22,919 nt of DNA from contig JAFUWR010000185.1 in NCBI GenBank assembly GCA_017471125.1, positions 1 to 22,919 on the forward strand, in the 5' to 3' direction. Both the position numbers and the translations under genes were made by a program. Position 1 is the stretch's first letter. Each line of letters opens with the position of its first letter. Below, in pieces: positions 1-5,846 of the stretch. The notes under the pieces are model-generated. The model searched no databases. It saw only the letters and a list, made by a program, of their open reading frames with translations, and had not been told where the DNA came from. This DNA is from Clostridia bacterium. Its GTDB lineage: Bacteria > Bacillota > Clostridia > Christensenellales > Aristaeellaceae.

Positions 1-319
1 CCGCGGGCGCAGCCTCCGGCGCGTCGCCCTCGGGCTCAGCGGCGGGCTCCGCCTCGGGGATGGGCGTCGGCTCGGCGGTGGGTTCGGGGGTGGGCGTCGC
101 GGGCTTGGGGGTCAGCTCCGCCTCGACGATGGGCGTCGCGTCCGCCGTCACCGGCGGCTCGCTGGCCTTGTCCTTGGGGCTCAAAAGCAGCTTGTCAGCC
201 ACCACGCCCAGCGCGATGCCGATGAGCAGCATGACGATGGCCCAGACCACAGTGCGCCTGCGGTACTGCGCCCGAAGCTTGCGGATACGCCTTTCAACGC
301 TGTTCTGTCTCATGTTCAT
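1..319 (-). CDS. Membrane-anchored protein with Pro/Glu-rich stalk, 3' end cut off
   Basis: The reading frame starts at an ATG at 319 (GGGAGG seven bases upstream) and stays open to the window edge, so only about 106 residues are visible. The first 23 residues are basic (MNMRQNSVERRIRKLR and on). One transmembrane helix follows (about residues 24-46, VVWAIVMLLIGIALGVVADK). After it comes a low-complexity stalk rich in Pro, Glu, Ala and Thr with repeated TPxP units. This is the layout of a single-pass type II membrane protein with an extracellular stalk carrying a domain beyond the window. The family cannot be recognised because the functional domain is missing. A good promoter lies just upstream. 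An alternative ATG two codons later is also possible. Confidence 0.65.
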   Translation of the reverse strand, partial: MNMRQNSVERRIRKLRAQYRRRTVVWAIVMLLIGIALGVVADKLLLSPKDKASEPPVTADATPIVEAELTPKPATPTPEPTAEPTPIPEAEPAAEPEGDAPEAAPA

Positions 320-362
320 CGTTCCTCCCGGATCGAAAACTTTCTATTTCATACTGATTGAT

Positions 363-392
363 ATTATACCTTCAAGGGCATGGTTTCGTCAA
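363..392 (-). promoter_or_regulatory. Promoter of the truncated membrane protein gene
   Basis: On the minus strand TTGACG (392-387) and TATAAT (368-363) are 18 bases apart, about 44 bases before the start codon at 319. This is a near-consensus vegetative promoter and shows the gene is transcribed independently of scpB. Confidence 0.7.
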
Positions 393-443
393 CCCGATTT
401 AACGAAAGAAACCGGTATCGCCCAAATATTGTCAAGTTCGGCG

Positions 444-974
444 TCAGGTGCCGATCTCGCCCTCGACCTTCGCCAGGTCCACCGAGGGCAGGTCCGCCAG
501 GGTCTCCATGCCGAAGTGCTGGAGGAACTTGTCGGTGGTGGCGTAGAGGATGGGCCGACCCAGGGTCTCGCGCCGGCCGCACTCCTCGATGAAGCCCTTG
601 TTGAGCAGGGACTGCACCGAGTAGTCGCACTTCACGCCGCGCACGGCCTCGATGTCGCCCTTGGTGACGGGCTGGCGGTAGGCGATGATGGACAGCGTCT
701 CCAGCACCGCCTGGGACAGCGGCTGCTTTTGCAGGGGCTGGAGGAAGTCCTCCACCTGCTTGGCGTACCGGGGGCAGATGGACAAAAACACCGTCTCGCC
801 GCTGCGGTTCAGTTGAAGCCCGCGGTTCTCCAGCGCCAGGTGGTCGCCCAGTGCCGACAGCGCCTCGTTCAGCTCCGACACCGTCAGGTCCATGGCGTGG
901 GCCAGCGCGTCCACGCGCACCGGGTCGCCGGACACGAACAGTATCGCCTCGATGATGGCACTCAGGTTTTCCAT
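444..974 (-). CDS. scpB: Segregation and condensation protein B (ScpB)
   Basis: ScpB joins ScpA and SMC in the condensin-like complex that compacts and separates the chromosome. The protein is 176 residues, slightly short for the family. It shows the two winged-helix units: an N-terminal one opening MENLSAIIEAILFVSGDPV and a C-terminal one with the family hallmark LETLSIIAYRQPVTKGDIE, then VRGVKCDYSVQSLL and LGRPILYATTDKFLQHFG. The ATG at 974 is preferred over one 14 codons upstream because it matches the usual family N-terminus and has AAGGAG ten bases ahead. No scpA lies in the window; it would normally be upstream, but here a divergent gene occupies that place, so scpB stands alone under its own promoter. 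Confidence 0.93.
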   Translation of the reverse strand: MENLSAIIEAILFVSGDPVRVDALAHAMDLTVSELNEALSALGDHLALENRGLQLNRSGETVFLSICPRYAKQVEDFLQPLQKQPLSQAVLETLSIIAYRQPVTKGDIEAVRGVKCDYSVQSLLNKGFIEECGRRETLGRPILYATTDKFLQHFGMETLADLPSVDLAKVEGEIGT

Positions 975-1006
975 GCTCCCAACGCTCCTTGCACGCGAAT
1001 ACATGT

Positions 1007-1035
1007 ATGTTATCACACTTGACTGTTACGTTCAA
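1007..1035 (-). promoter_or_regulatory. scpB promoter
   Basis: On the minus strand TTGAAC (1035-1030) and TAACAT (1012-1007) are 17 bases apart, about 30 bases before the scpB start at 974. The match is moderate, and position and spacing support it. Confidence 0.5.
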
Positions 1036-1168
1036 GCAAATTCGCGTTGCGTTTCCAGTGCCGAAAACGTCAAGGTTTTATCAAAGGGTCAAACGGGGGA
1101 CAATATGCCGGGGAAATGTGACGCAAAGGGTCGATCTGGGCTTTTATTTCAAATTTGTTACAAGGCGA

Positions 1169-1197
1169 TTGAAAGTTATTACGAAAAGATGTATAAT
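1169..1197 (+). promoter_or_regulatory. Promoter of the SleB-like gene
   Basis: TTGAAA (1169-1174), a 17-base spacer and TATAAT (1192-1197) lie about 45 bases before the start codon. This is a strong vegetative-type promoter, divergent from scpB. The form suggests SigA rather than a sporulation sigma factor. Confidence 0.75.
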
Positions 1198-1243
1198 GGC
1201 AGGTGTTTGAGGATCGCATCTTGTCCTGTGAGGGGGTATGCCT

Positions 1244-1663
1244 ATGAGAAGGGTCTTTGCGCTGGCCGCGGCGGCGGTGTTCCTCGCGTGCGCGCTCTGC
1301 CCGAAGCCGGGCTTTACCGAGGACGCGGCCACCGTGCGGCTGGCGAAGGTGATCTACGCCCTGGCCCGACAGGACACCTATGCGGCCAAGCTGGCCATCG
1401 GCTCGCTGGCCATGAACCGGGTGGACAGCCCCTGGTTCGGCGACACCCTGGGGGAGGTGCTGGACGAGCAGCACCAGTTCCCCGCGGGCGACCGCTACGA
1501 CGCCGAGAGTTTGGCCGCCGCCCATGAGGTGCTGGCCGGTCGGCGCACGCTGGACGCCGGGACCGTGTACTATCGGTCCGCCGCCGCCACCGAGCGCCGG
1601 GACGACCCGCCCGTCAGCGCCGTCGGTGGGTTCCTGTTCTACGCCACCGATACCGCGATTTGA
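1244..1663 (+). CDS. Secreted SleB-like cell-wall hydrolase homologue, catalytic Glu apparently lost
   Basis: The protein is 139 residues: a signal peptide of about 23 residues (MRRVFALAAAAVFLA...) and a compact domain resembling the SleB/CwlJ hydrolase family, lytic enzymes that open spore cortex peptidoglycan. The family pattern is visible as VIYALARQDTYAAKLAIGSL, then AMNRVDSPWFGDTL, QFPAGDRY and near the end VGGFLFYATD. In typical members the first block reads AEARGEPYEG, and the first Glu is taken as the catalytic acid; here that position is Leu (ALARQDTYAA) and GEP is QDT. So the fold is likely, but hydrolysis is doubtful. The ATG at 1244 is chosen because AGGGGG sits seven bases before it; the ATG at 1238 is almost on the ribosome site. 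It has its own promoter and terminator. Confidence 0.75.
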   Translation: MRRVFALAAAAVFLACALCPKPGFTEDAATVRLAKVIYALARQDTYAAKLAIGSLAMNRVDSPWFGDTLGEVLDEQHQFPAGDRYDAESLAAAHEVLAGRRTLDAGTVYYRSAAATERRDDPPVSAVGGFLFYATDTAI

Positions 1664-1691
1664 TCCCGTTCCTGTGAACGGGGTCTTTTTC
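1662..1691 (+). terminator. Intrinsic terminator of the SleB-like gene
   Basis: A ten-pair stem (1662-1671 with 1676-1685, core CCCGTTC/GAACGGG, one G-U pair) with a CTGT loop is followed at once by a T-run (1686-1690). It overlaps the stop codon. Confidence 0.85.
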
Positions 1692-1808
1692 AATGGGGAA
1701 TTGGGAATTGGGAATGGGGAATGGGGGATCGAGGCACCAGGCATCAGGCATCAGGCACCAGTCCGATACCCGCAGAGCCGCGTAGGGGCGCTGCCCTCAG
1801 CGCCCGTA
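1692..1808. repeat. Composite repeat: GGGAATTGGGAATG tract, CACCAGGCATCAGG module, GTAGGGGCGCTGCC module
   Basis: Three unrelated repeat types lie head to tail. About 1693-1727 is a degenerate tandem of GGGAATT/GGGAATG. About 1735-1762 is a run of CACCAGG/CATCAGG heptamers ending CACCAGTCCGATACC. About 1783-1808 is GTAGGGGCGCTGCC followed by its partial inverse (GGGCGCTG/CAGCGCCC), able to form a hairpin. The same order recurs at 11958-12276, so the set behaves as a unit. No ORF or promoter is seen here. Confidence 0.75.
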
Positions 1809-1820
1809 TAAGGGAACAGG

Positions 1821-1961
1821 GGTAACGACCTCTCAGTCTGACGCTTCGCGTCATCCAGCTCCCCTGAGAGGGGAGCCAAGGCTGCCGCGTACAAGCGTGT
1901 CCCCCTGCCTCCCCTCCCAGGGGAGGTGTCGCGGCGCAGCCGTGACGGAGAGGTCGTTACC
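1821..1961. repeat. MITE-like element, GACCTCTC family, perfect 14-bp terminal inverted repeats
   Basis: The left end GGTAACGACCTCTC (1821-1834) is the exact inverse complement of the right end GAGAGGTCGTTACC (1948-1961). Inside are nested short inverted repeats (GACGCTTCGCGTC; CTCCCCTGAGAGGGGAG; CTCCCCTCCCAGGGGAG). The 141-bp element has no coding potential. A sister copy lies at 15956-16085. It sits between two convergent genes. Confidence 0.8.
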
Positions 1962-1964
1962 CCC

Positions 1965-1995
1965 AAATTGTCAATTATCAATTCTCAATTTTCAA
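1965..1995. repeat. AATT-N-TC tandem repeat abutting a stop codon
   Basis: A degenerate tandem of seven-base units (CAATTGT, CAATTAT, CAATTCT, CAATTTT) ends exactly at the stop codon of the downstream minus-strand gene (1996-1998). It is AT-rich in an otherwise GC-rich context. A comparable tract ends exactly at the stop codon at 22206. Confidence 0.7.
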
Positions 1996-3273
1996 TTAAA
2001 TCTCCGCGAGTCCCTTCTCCACGAGCTTCTGCACCGACAGCAGTATCCCCAGCTTCGCGTGGTACCACGTCAAGCCGCCCTGGAAGTAGACGGCGTAGGG
2101 CGGGCGGATGGGGCCATCGGCGGAGAGCTCGATGGAGCTGCCCTGCACGAACGCGCCGGCGGCCATGATGACCTCGGCGTCGTAGCCGGGCATGGCCCAG
2201 GGCTCAGGCAGCACGTAGCTGTCCACGGGCGCGGCGGCCTGTATGCCGTGGCAGAACGCGGACATGGCCTCGGGGCTGCCCAGCTCCACGGCCTGTATGA
2301 TGTCGTGGCGGGGCTCCGTGCCGTCGGGGACGACCCGGAAGCCCAGCCGCTCGTAGACGTTGGCGGCGAAGATCGCGCCCTTGAGCGCCCCGGCCACCAC
2401 GGTGGGGGCCAGGAACAGCCCCTGGTAGAACGCCGGGAGGATGCCCAGGTTCGCGCCCACCTCCTGGCCCAGTCCGGGCGCGCTCAGCCGGTAGGCGCAG
2501 CGGGAGACGCACGCCTCGGTGCCCACGATGTACCCGCCGATGGGCGCGAGCCCGCCGCCGGGGTTCTTGATGAGGGAGCCGACGGTCATGTCCGCGCCTA
2601 CGTCGGAGGGCTCCACGGTGTCCACGAACTCGCCGTAGCAGTTGTCCACCATCACGATGAGGTCTGGCTTGACGGACTTCACGAACGCGATCAGCTCGCC
2701 GATCTGCTTCACCGAGAACGTGGGCCGCGTGGCGTAGCCCTTGGAGCGCTGGATGGTCACCAGCTTTGTCTTGTCATTGATGGCGGCGCGGATGGCGTCC
2801 CAGTCGAAGCTGCCGTCGGGCTTCAGGTCCGCCTGCCGGTAGCTGACCCCGTACTCTTTAAGCGAGCACTTGGACGGCCGGATGCCGATGACCTCCTCCA
2901 AGGTGTCGTAGGGCGCGCCCACGGGGCTCAGCAGCTCGTCGCCGGGCAGCAGGTTCGCCGACAGCGCCACCGCCAGCGCGTGGGTGCCGCAGGTGATCTG
3001 GGGCCGCACCAGCGCCGCCTCGGTGTGGAACACGTCCGCGTAGACCTTCTCCAGCGTCTCCCGGCCCATGTCGTCGTAGCCGTAGCCGGTGGTGGCCGCG
3101 AAGCATGCCGCGCTGACCCGGTTGCGCTGCATGGCCGCGAGCACCTTCGCCTGGTTGTACTCCGCCATCGCGTCCACCTGGTCGAACCGCGCCCGCAGGC
3201 CCGCCAGCACGTCCTCGCCATATTGGTAGACCGCCGGGCTGACGCCCAGGGTCCCGTACATATCGTTCAGCAT
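1996..3273 (-). CDS. PLP-dependent methionine gamma-lyase-like protein (aluminium-resistance family)
   Basis: A 425-residue fold-type I PLP enzyme of the family once called aluminium resistance protein (B. subtilis YnbB relatives), related to cystathionine/methionine gamma-lyases. Visible landmarks are the phosphate-binding region around CGTHALAVAL (95-104), the cofactor aspartate in IVMVDNCYGEF (D210), the predicted Schiff-base lysine K236 in GSLIKNPGGG, and the family-specific C-terminal part with MPGYDAEVIMAAGAFVQGSS. The substrate is not established; C-S cleavage of sulfur amino acids is the family expectation. It starts at the ATG at 3273 after a run of G residues (GGGGGG) about nine bases upstream. 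It has its own promoter, divergent from the SH3b gene. It runs convergently towards the SleB-like gene, with the repeat block between them. Confidence 0.9.
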   Translation of the reverse strand: MLNDMYGTLGVSPAVYQYGEDVLAGLRARFDQVDAMAEYNQAKVLAAMQRNRVSAACFAATTGYGYDDMGRETLEKVYADVFHTEAALVRPQITCGTHALAVALSANLLPGDELLSPVGAPYDTLEEVIGIRPSKCSLKEYGVSYRQADLKPDGSFDWDAIRAAINDKTKLVTIQRSKGYATRPTFSVKQIGELIAFVKSVKPDLIVMVDNCYGEFVDTVEPSDVGADMTVGSLIKNPGGGLAPIGGYIVGTEACVSRCAYRLSAPGLGQEVGANLGILPAFYQGLFLAPTVVAGALKGAIFAANVYERLGFRVVPDGTEPRHDIIQAVELGSPEAMSAFCHGIQAAAPVDSYVLPEPWAMPGYDAEVIMAAGAFVQGSSIELSADGPIRPPYAVYFQGGLTWYHAKLGILLSVQKLVEKGLAEI

Positions 3274-3306
3274 CGTCCATTTCCCCCCGCGTATTGATCG
3301 GATTCC

Positions 3307-3336
3307 ATCATATCAAAGCCCCCGCGCCGTTGTCAA
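3307..3336 (-). promoter_or_regulatory. Promoter of the methionine gamma-lyase-like gene
   Basis: On the minus strand TTGACA (3336-3331), an 18-base spacer and TATGAT (3312-3307) lie about 34 bases before the start at 3273. Confidence 0.75.
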
Positions 3337-3403
3337 GCCGACGAATATTTCACATTGTGTCGAAAAAAGTAAAAAAATTGAAATAATTTGTACAAATCGC
3401 CTA

Positions 3404-3432
3404 TTGCCATGGATGTGTTAAAATGATATACT
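3404..3432 (+). promoter_or_regulatory. Promoter of the double-SH3b gene
   Basis: TTGCCA (3404-3409), a 17-base spacer and TATACT (3427-3432) follow a markedly AT-rich stretch (about 3345-3400) that could act as an UP element. About 45 bases separate the -10 from the start codon at 3478. Confidence 0.7.
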
Positions 3433-3477
3433 TATTGTAACATAAATGTGGCTTTCACCACAAAGGAGGCGCGCCCC

Positions 3478-3975
3478 ATGAAACCCGCTGCTCTCATCAA
3501 GAGGACCCTCTGCCTCGCACTGGCGCTGATGCTGATGACCATGACCGCCGCGCTCGCGGCCAAGGGCTCCTACTACGTCTCCGCGAACAACGTGTACGTG
3601 CGCTCCGGCCCGTCGTCCAGCTACTCCGCCGTGGCCAAGCTCAACCGCGGCAAGGTGGTCAATTACCTCAAGAGCCAGAACGGCTGGTACCAGGTCCGCT
3701 ATTCCGAGGGCAAGACCGGCTGGATCTATCGGAAGTACCTGTCCACCGTGAAGCCGTCCTCGTCCTCGTCGTCCACCAAGGTCTCCACCGGCGGCAAGTA
3801 CCGCACCACCGGCGAGATGAACATGCGCTCCAAGGCGTCGCTCAACGGCTCCGTCGTCGGCAAGGTCAAGAAGGGCGCCACCGTCACCGTCAAATCCCAG
3901 TCCCACGGCTGGGCCTACGTCAGCTATAATGGCAAGACCGGCTGGATCGCGGCGAATTACCTGAAAAAGCTGTGA
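3478..3975 (+). CDS. Secreted protein with two bacterial SH3 (SH3b) domains
   Basis: A 165-residue exported protein. Residues 1-28 form a signal peptide (MKPAALIKRTLCLALALML... cut near ALAAKG). Two SH3b domains follow, about 31-92 (VSANNVYVRSGPSSSYSAV ... GWYQVRY ... GWIYRKYL) and about 107-165 (GEMNMRSKASLNGSVVGKV ... GWAYVSY ... GWIAANYLKKL), joined by a short Ser-rich linker. SH3b domains usually bind peptidoglycan or peptide stems; no catalytic domain is present, so it may be a wall-binding or accessory protein. The ATG at 3478 is chosen because AAGGAGG lies eight bases upstream; the longer frame from 3448 would put that site inside the gene. It is monocistronic, with promoter and terminator both visible. 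Confidence 0.9.
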   Translation: MKPAALIKRTLCLALALMLMTMTAALAAKGSYYVSANNVYVRSGPSSSYSAVAKLNRGKVVNYLKSQNGWYQVRYSEGKTGWIYRKYLSTVKPSSSSSSTKVSTGGKYRTTGEMNMRSKASLNGSVVGKVKKGATVTVKSQSHGWAYVSYNGKTGWIAANYLKKL

Positions 3976-3986
3976 GCATATGACAT

Positions 3987-4016
3987 GCGGCCACGCCTGC
4001 GGGCGCGGCCGTTTTT
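3987..4016 (+). terminator. Intrinsic terminator of the double-SH3b gene
   Basis: The stem CGGCC-A-CGC pairs with GCG-C-GGCCG (3988-3996 with 4003-4011, one internal mismatch), followed by TTTTT (4012-4016). Confidence 0.85.
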
Positions 4017-4030
4017 ATGTGGTGGGGCGC

Positions 4031-4059
4031 TTGCTTTTTCTACACAATTATGCTATCAT
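4031..4059 (+). promoter_or_regulatory. Promoter of the small membrane peptide (toxin mRNA)
   Basis: TTGCTT (4031-4036), a 17-base spacer and TATCAT (4054-4059). Transcription would begin near 4066, giving a leader of about 68 bases. It lies directly after the terminator of the preceding gene, so the peptide has its own transcript. Confidence 0.65.
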
Positions 4060-4099
4060 TGATTTGCTGGATGATGATTGGGCGATCCGCCCGGAAGCG

Positions 4100-4125
4100 C
4101 TCCCGCTGAATACAAAAGGCGGGAG
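4100..4125 (+). promoter_or_regulatory. Leader hairpin sequestering the Shine-Dalgarno
   Basis: CTCCCGC (4100-4106) is perfectly complementary to GCGGGAG (4119-4125), the latter being most of the Shine-Dalgarno GGGAGG of the 23-codon ORF. The loop is 12 bases. A smaller stem (GGGCG/CGCCC, 4080-4092) lies upstream. Hiding the ribosome site in a stem is typical of type I toxin mRNAs. Confidence 0.65.
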
Positions 4126-4133
4126 GTGGTAGC

Positions 4134-4205
4134 ATGACGAACGTCGAGATGCTCGCGATCTTGATTGCTATTGCAAGTCTCGTGATATCCGTTTACAGAC
4201 GGTAA
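4134..4205 (+). CDS. 23-residue single-helix membrane peptide, candidate type I toxin
   Basis: A very short ORF with all marks of a real gene: its own promoter, GGGAGG about eight bases before the ATG, and a strong terminator 17 bases after the TAA. The peptide begins MTNVEML, continues as one hydrophobic helix (about residues 6-20, MLAILIAIASLVISV) and ends in basic YRR. This matches the general layout of the small hydrophobic Firmicutes type I toxins and so-called holin-like toxins: short polar head with an early Glu, one membrane helix, positive tail. Such peptides insert in the membrane and stop growth when over-made. A convergent short RNA reads towards it through the shared terminator. 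The toxin role is inferred from architecture; the peptide is too short for firm homology. It could also be a small regulatory membrane peptide. Confidence 0.7.
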   Translation: MTNVEMLAILIAIASLVISVYRR

Positions 4206-4213
4206 GCGTCAGA

Positions 4214-4289
4214 TGAAAAATGCTCCCGGGTAGTGCCAGCTACTCGGGAGCTTTTGCATTGGTTTCCCTAATGCGGGGGTGCTCAGTAC
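4214..4289 (-). ncRNA. Candidate antitoxin RNA convergent with the small membrane peptide mRNA
   Basis: A perfect TTGACA-17-TATAAT promoter on the minus strand would start an RNA near 4289, which meets a hairpin plus T-run and should end near 4214, giving about 75 bases. It contains no credible ORF. Its 3' half is antisense to the terminator hairpin of the peptide mRNA. Its 5' part contains CACCCCCGC (complement of 4281-4273), which can pair with GCGGGAGGTG (4119-4128) at the peptide's ribosome site with one bulged A. The plus-strand stretches 4116-4130 and 4270-4283 are direct repeats (12 of 14 aligned positions, one gap). In the Fst/par systems such direct repeats give RNA II its second contact with the toxin leader. 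The RNA itself is predicted, not observed. Confidence 0.6.
4216..4255. terminator. Two-way terminator shared by peptide mRNA, antitoxin RNA and liv operon
   Basis: The stem GCTCCCGGGTAG (4222-4233) pairs with CTACTCGGGAGC (4240-4251) with one G-U/A-C position and a six-base loop. TTTT follows on the plus strand (4252-4255), and AAAAA precedes it (4216-4220), giving a U-run in the other direction. It can stop both the rightward toxin mRNA and leftward transcripts from the antitoxin promoter and livF. Confidence 0.85.
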
Positions 4290-4295
4290 AATTTC

Positions 4296-4324
4296 ATTAT
4301 ACAGCATCGGCGGCGGCGTGTCAA
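4296..4324 (-). promoter_or_regulatory. Perfect-consensus promoter for the candidate antitoxin RNA
   Basis: On the minus strand TTGACA (4324-4319) and TATAAT (4301-4296) are exactly 17 bases apart, both hexamers fully consensus. It lies just after the livF stop codon and points away from livF into a non-coding stretch of about 75 bases. It is the strongest promoter by sequence in the window, as expected for an antitoxin RNA kept in excess. Confidence 0.8.
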
Positions 4325-4341
4325 GCGTTGCCGCCATTTTT

Positions 4342-5067
4342 TCAACGCGCCGTCGAGCCCAGGTAGGCGTCCCTGACCCTCTGGTCGGCCAGCAGCGCCT
4401 CGCCGGTGCCGGACATGGTGATGCGCCCGGTCTCGAGCACGTAGGCCTGGTCGGCGCAGCGCAGGGCGGCGTTGGCGTTCTGCTCGATGAGCAGTATGGT
4501 GATGCCCTCGGACTTGAGGTCGCGGATGATGGAGAAGATGTCCCGCACCACCAGCGGCGCGAGGCCCAGCGACGGCTCGTCCATCATCAGCAGCTTCGGC
4601 CTGGCCATCATGGCGCGGCCCACGGCCAGCATCTGCTGCTCGCCGCCGGACAGGGTGCCGGCCAGCTGCCACTCGCGCTCCTTGAGGCGGGGGAAGCGCT
4701 GGAAGATGTCCTCGATGCCGGAGGCGATCTCCTCCTTGTCGTCGCGCAGGTACGCGCCGATCTTGAGGTTCTCAAGCACCGTCAGGTTGTCGAACACCCT
4801 TCGTCCCTCGGGCACCATGGCGATGCCCTCGGCCACCACCTGCTGGGCGTTGAAGGGGATGATGTCCCGGCCCATGAAGTTGATCGCGCCGGAGGCGGTC
4901 TTGACCAGGCCGGAGATGGCCCGCAGCGTGGTGGACTTGCCCGCGCCGTTGGCGCCGATCAGGGTCACGATCTGGCCCTGCTCCACGTCGAAGGAGATGC
5001 CCTTCAACGCCTCGATGCCGCCGTAGTTGACCTTGAGGTCCTTGACTTTAAGCATGCTGGTGCTCAT
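4342..5067 (-). CDS. livF: Branched-chain amino acid ABC importer, ATP-binding protein LivF
   Basis: One of the two ATPases that power import of leucine, isoleucine and valine through LivHM. The 241-residue protein carries Walker A GANGAGKST, Q-loop region, the signature LSGGEQQMLAVGRAMM, Walker B LLMMDEPSLGLAP and the switch histidine position replaced in the usual LivF manner by LLIEQNANAAL (Q rather than H, as in LivF generally). The start at 5067 gives an ATGA overlap with the livG stop, a sign of translational coupling; a GTG one codon upstream is possible. It is the last gene of the operon; the leftward terminator is at 4216-4255. Substrate is inferred from gene order, and other amino acids or amides are possible for this family. 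Confidence 0.95.
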   Translation of the reverse strand: MSTSMLKVKDLKVNYGGIEALKGISFDVEQGQIVTLIGANGAGKSTTLRAISGLVKTASGAINFMGRDIIPFNAQQVVAEGIAMVPEGRRVFDNLTVLENLKIGAYLRDDKEEIASGIEDIFQRFPRLKEREWQLAGTLSGGEQQMLAVGRAMMARPKLLMMDEPSLGLAPLVVRDIFSIIRDLKSEGITILLIEQNANAALRCADQAYVLETGRITMSGTGEALLADQRVRDAYLGSTAR

Positions 5068-5846
5068 CACTGTACCCCCTCTTCCTCGTCGACGCCCAGG
5101 TAGGCCGCGATGACGGCGGGATCGTTCTGCACCTCGGCGGGCGTGCCCTCGGCGATCTGCTTGCCGAAGTCGATGACGTAGATGCGGTCGGATATGCCCA
5201 TGACCAGGTTCATGTGGTGCTCGATCAGGAACACGGTCAGGTCGAACTGGTCCTTGATCTGCTTGATGAACGCGCCCAGCTCCTCGGTCTCCTGGGGGTT
5301 CATGCCTGCCGCGGGCTCGTCCAGCAGCAGCACCTTGGGCTGGGTGGACAGCGCGCGGGCGATCTCCAGCAGGCGCTGCTTGCCGTAGGGCAGGGAGGTG
5401 GCCATCTCGTCCTTCAGGTCGTACAGGTCGACCTCCTTCAACAGCGCCTCCGTCTCCTGCCGCATCTTGCGCTCCTCGGCGGCGTTCAGGCGGAAGGTGG
5501 CGGTGAGGAAGTTGCTGGTGCGGCGCAGGTGCCGCGCGGTCAGCACGTTCTCGAACACCGTCATCGAGGAGAACAGGCGGATGTTCTGGAAGGTGCGGGC
5601 GATGCCCAGCTTGGTGATCTCGTCCGGGCGGTGGCCGGTGATGTCCTGCCCCAGCAGGCTGATCTTGCCCTCGGTGGGCTGGTACACGCCGGTGACCATG
5701 TTGAACGCGGTGGTCTTGCCCGCGCCGTTGGGTCCGATGAGGGCGACGATCTCGCCCCGGTTGATGTCCATGGACAGGTCGTTGACGGCCACGACGCCGC
5801 CGAACCGCATGGTCAGGTGTTCGATATGCAGCACGTTCTCACTCAT
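5067..5846 (-). CDS. livG: Branched-chain amino acid ABC importer, ATP-binding protein LivG
   Basis: The partner ATPase of LivF, 259 residues. Walker A is GPNGAGKTTAFN, the signature region LPYGKQRLLEIARAL, Walker B VLLLDEPAAGMNP and the switch LIEHHMNLVMGISDRIYVID. MNP after Walker B, the LPYG form of the signature and the C-terminal family tail (GTPAEVQNDPAVIAAYLG) mark LivG rather than LivF. The start at 5846 overlaps the livM stop as ATGA, and its own stop overlaps the livF start in the same way, so livM-livG-livF are coupled. Confidence 0.95.
   Translation of the reverse strand: MSENVLHIEHLTMRFGGVVAVNDLSMDINRGEIVALIGPNGAGKTTAFNMVTGVYQPTEGKISLLGQDITGHRPDEITKLGIARTFQNIRLFSSMTVFENVLTARHLRRTSNFLTATFRLNAAEERKMRQETEALLKEVDLYDLKDEMATSLPYGKQRLLEIARALSTQPKVLLLDEPAAGMNPQETEELGAFIKQIKDQFDLTVFLIEHHMNLVMGISDRIYVIDFGKQIAEGTPAEVQNDPAVIAAYLGVDEEEGVQ

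Noticed and set aside
1084..1150. GEMM-like (c-di-GMP riboswitch) strings AAAGGGTCAAAC and GACGCAAAG upstream of the SleB-like gene.
   Set aside because: The expected stem with GAAA loop between them and the downstream tetraloop receptor half are not found, and the strong promoter of the gene lies after this region, so it would not be in the leader RNA.
1897..3297. A 466-codon plus-strand frame opposite the methionine gamma-lyase-like gene.
   Set aside because: It shows biased composition (Gly, His, Arg, Val) without domains and runs through repeats; the minus-strand gene is certain.
3448..3477. GTG start at 3448 for the double-SH3b protein.
   Set aside because: The ribosome site AAGGAGG lies inside this extension and serves the ATG at 3478; the extension would also disturb the signal peptide.
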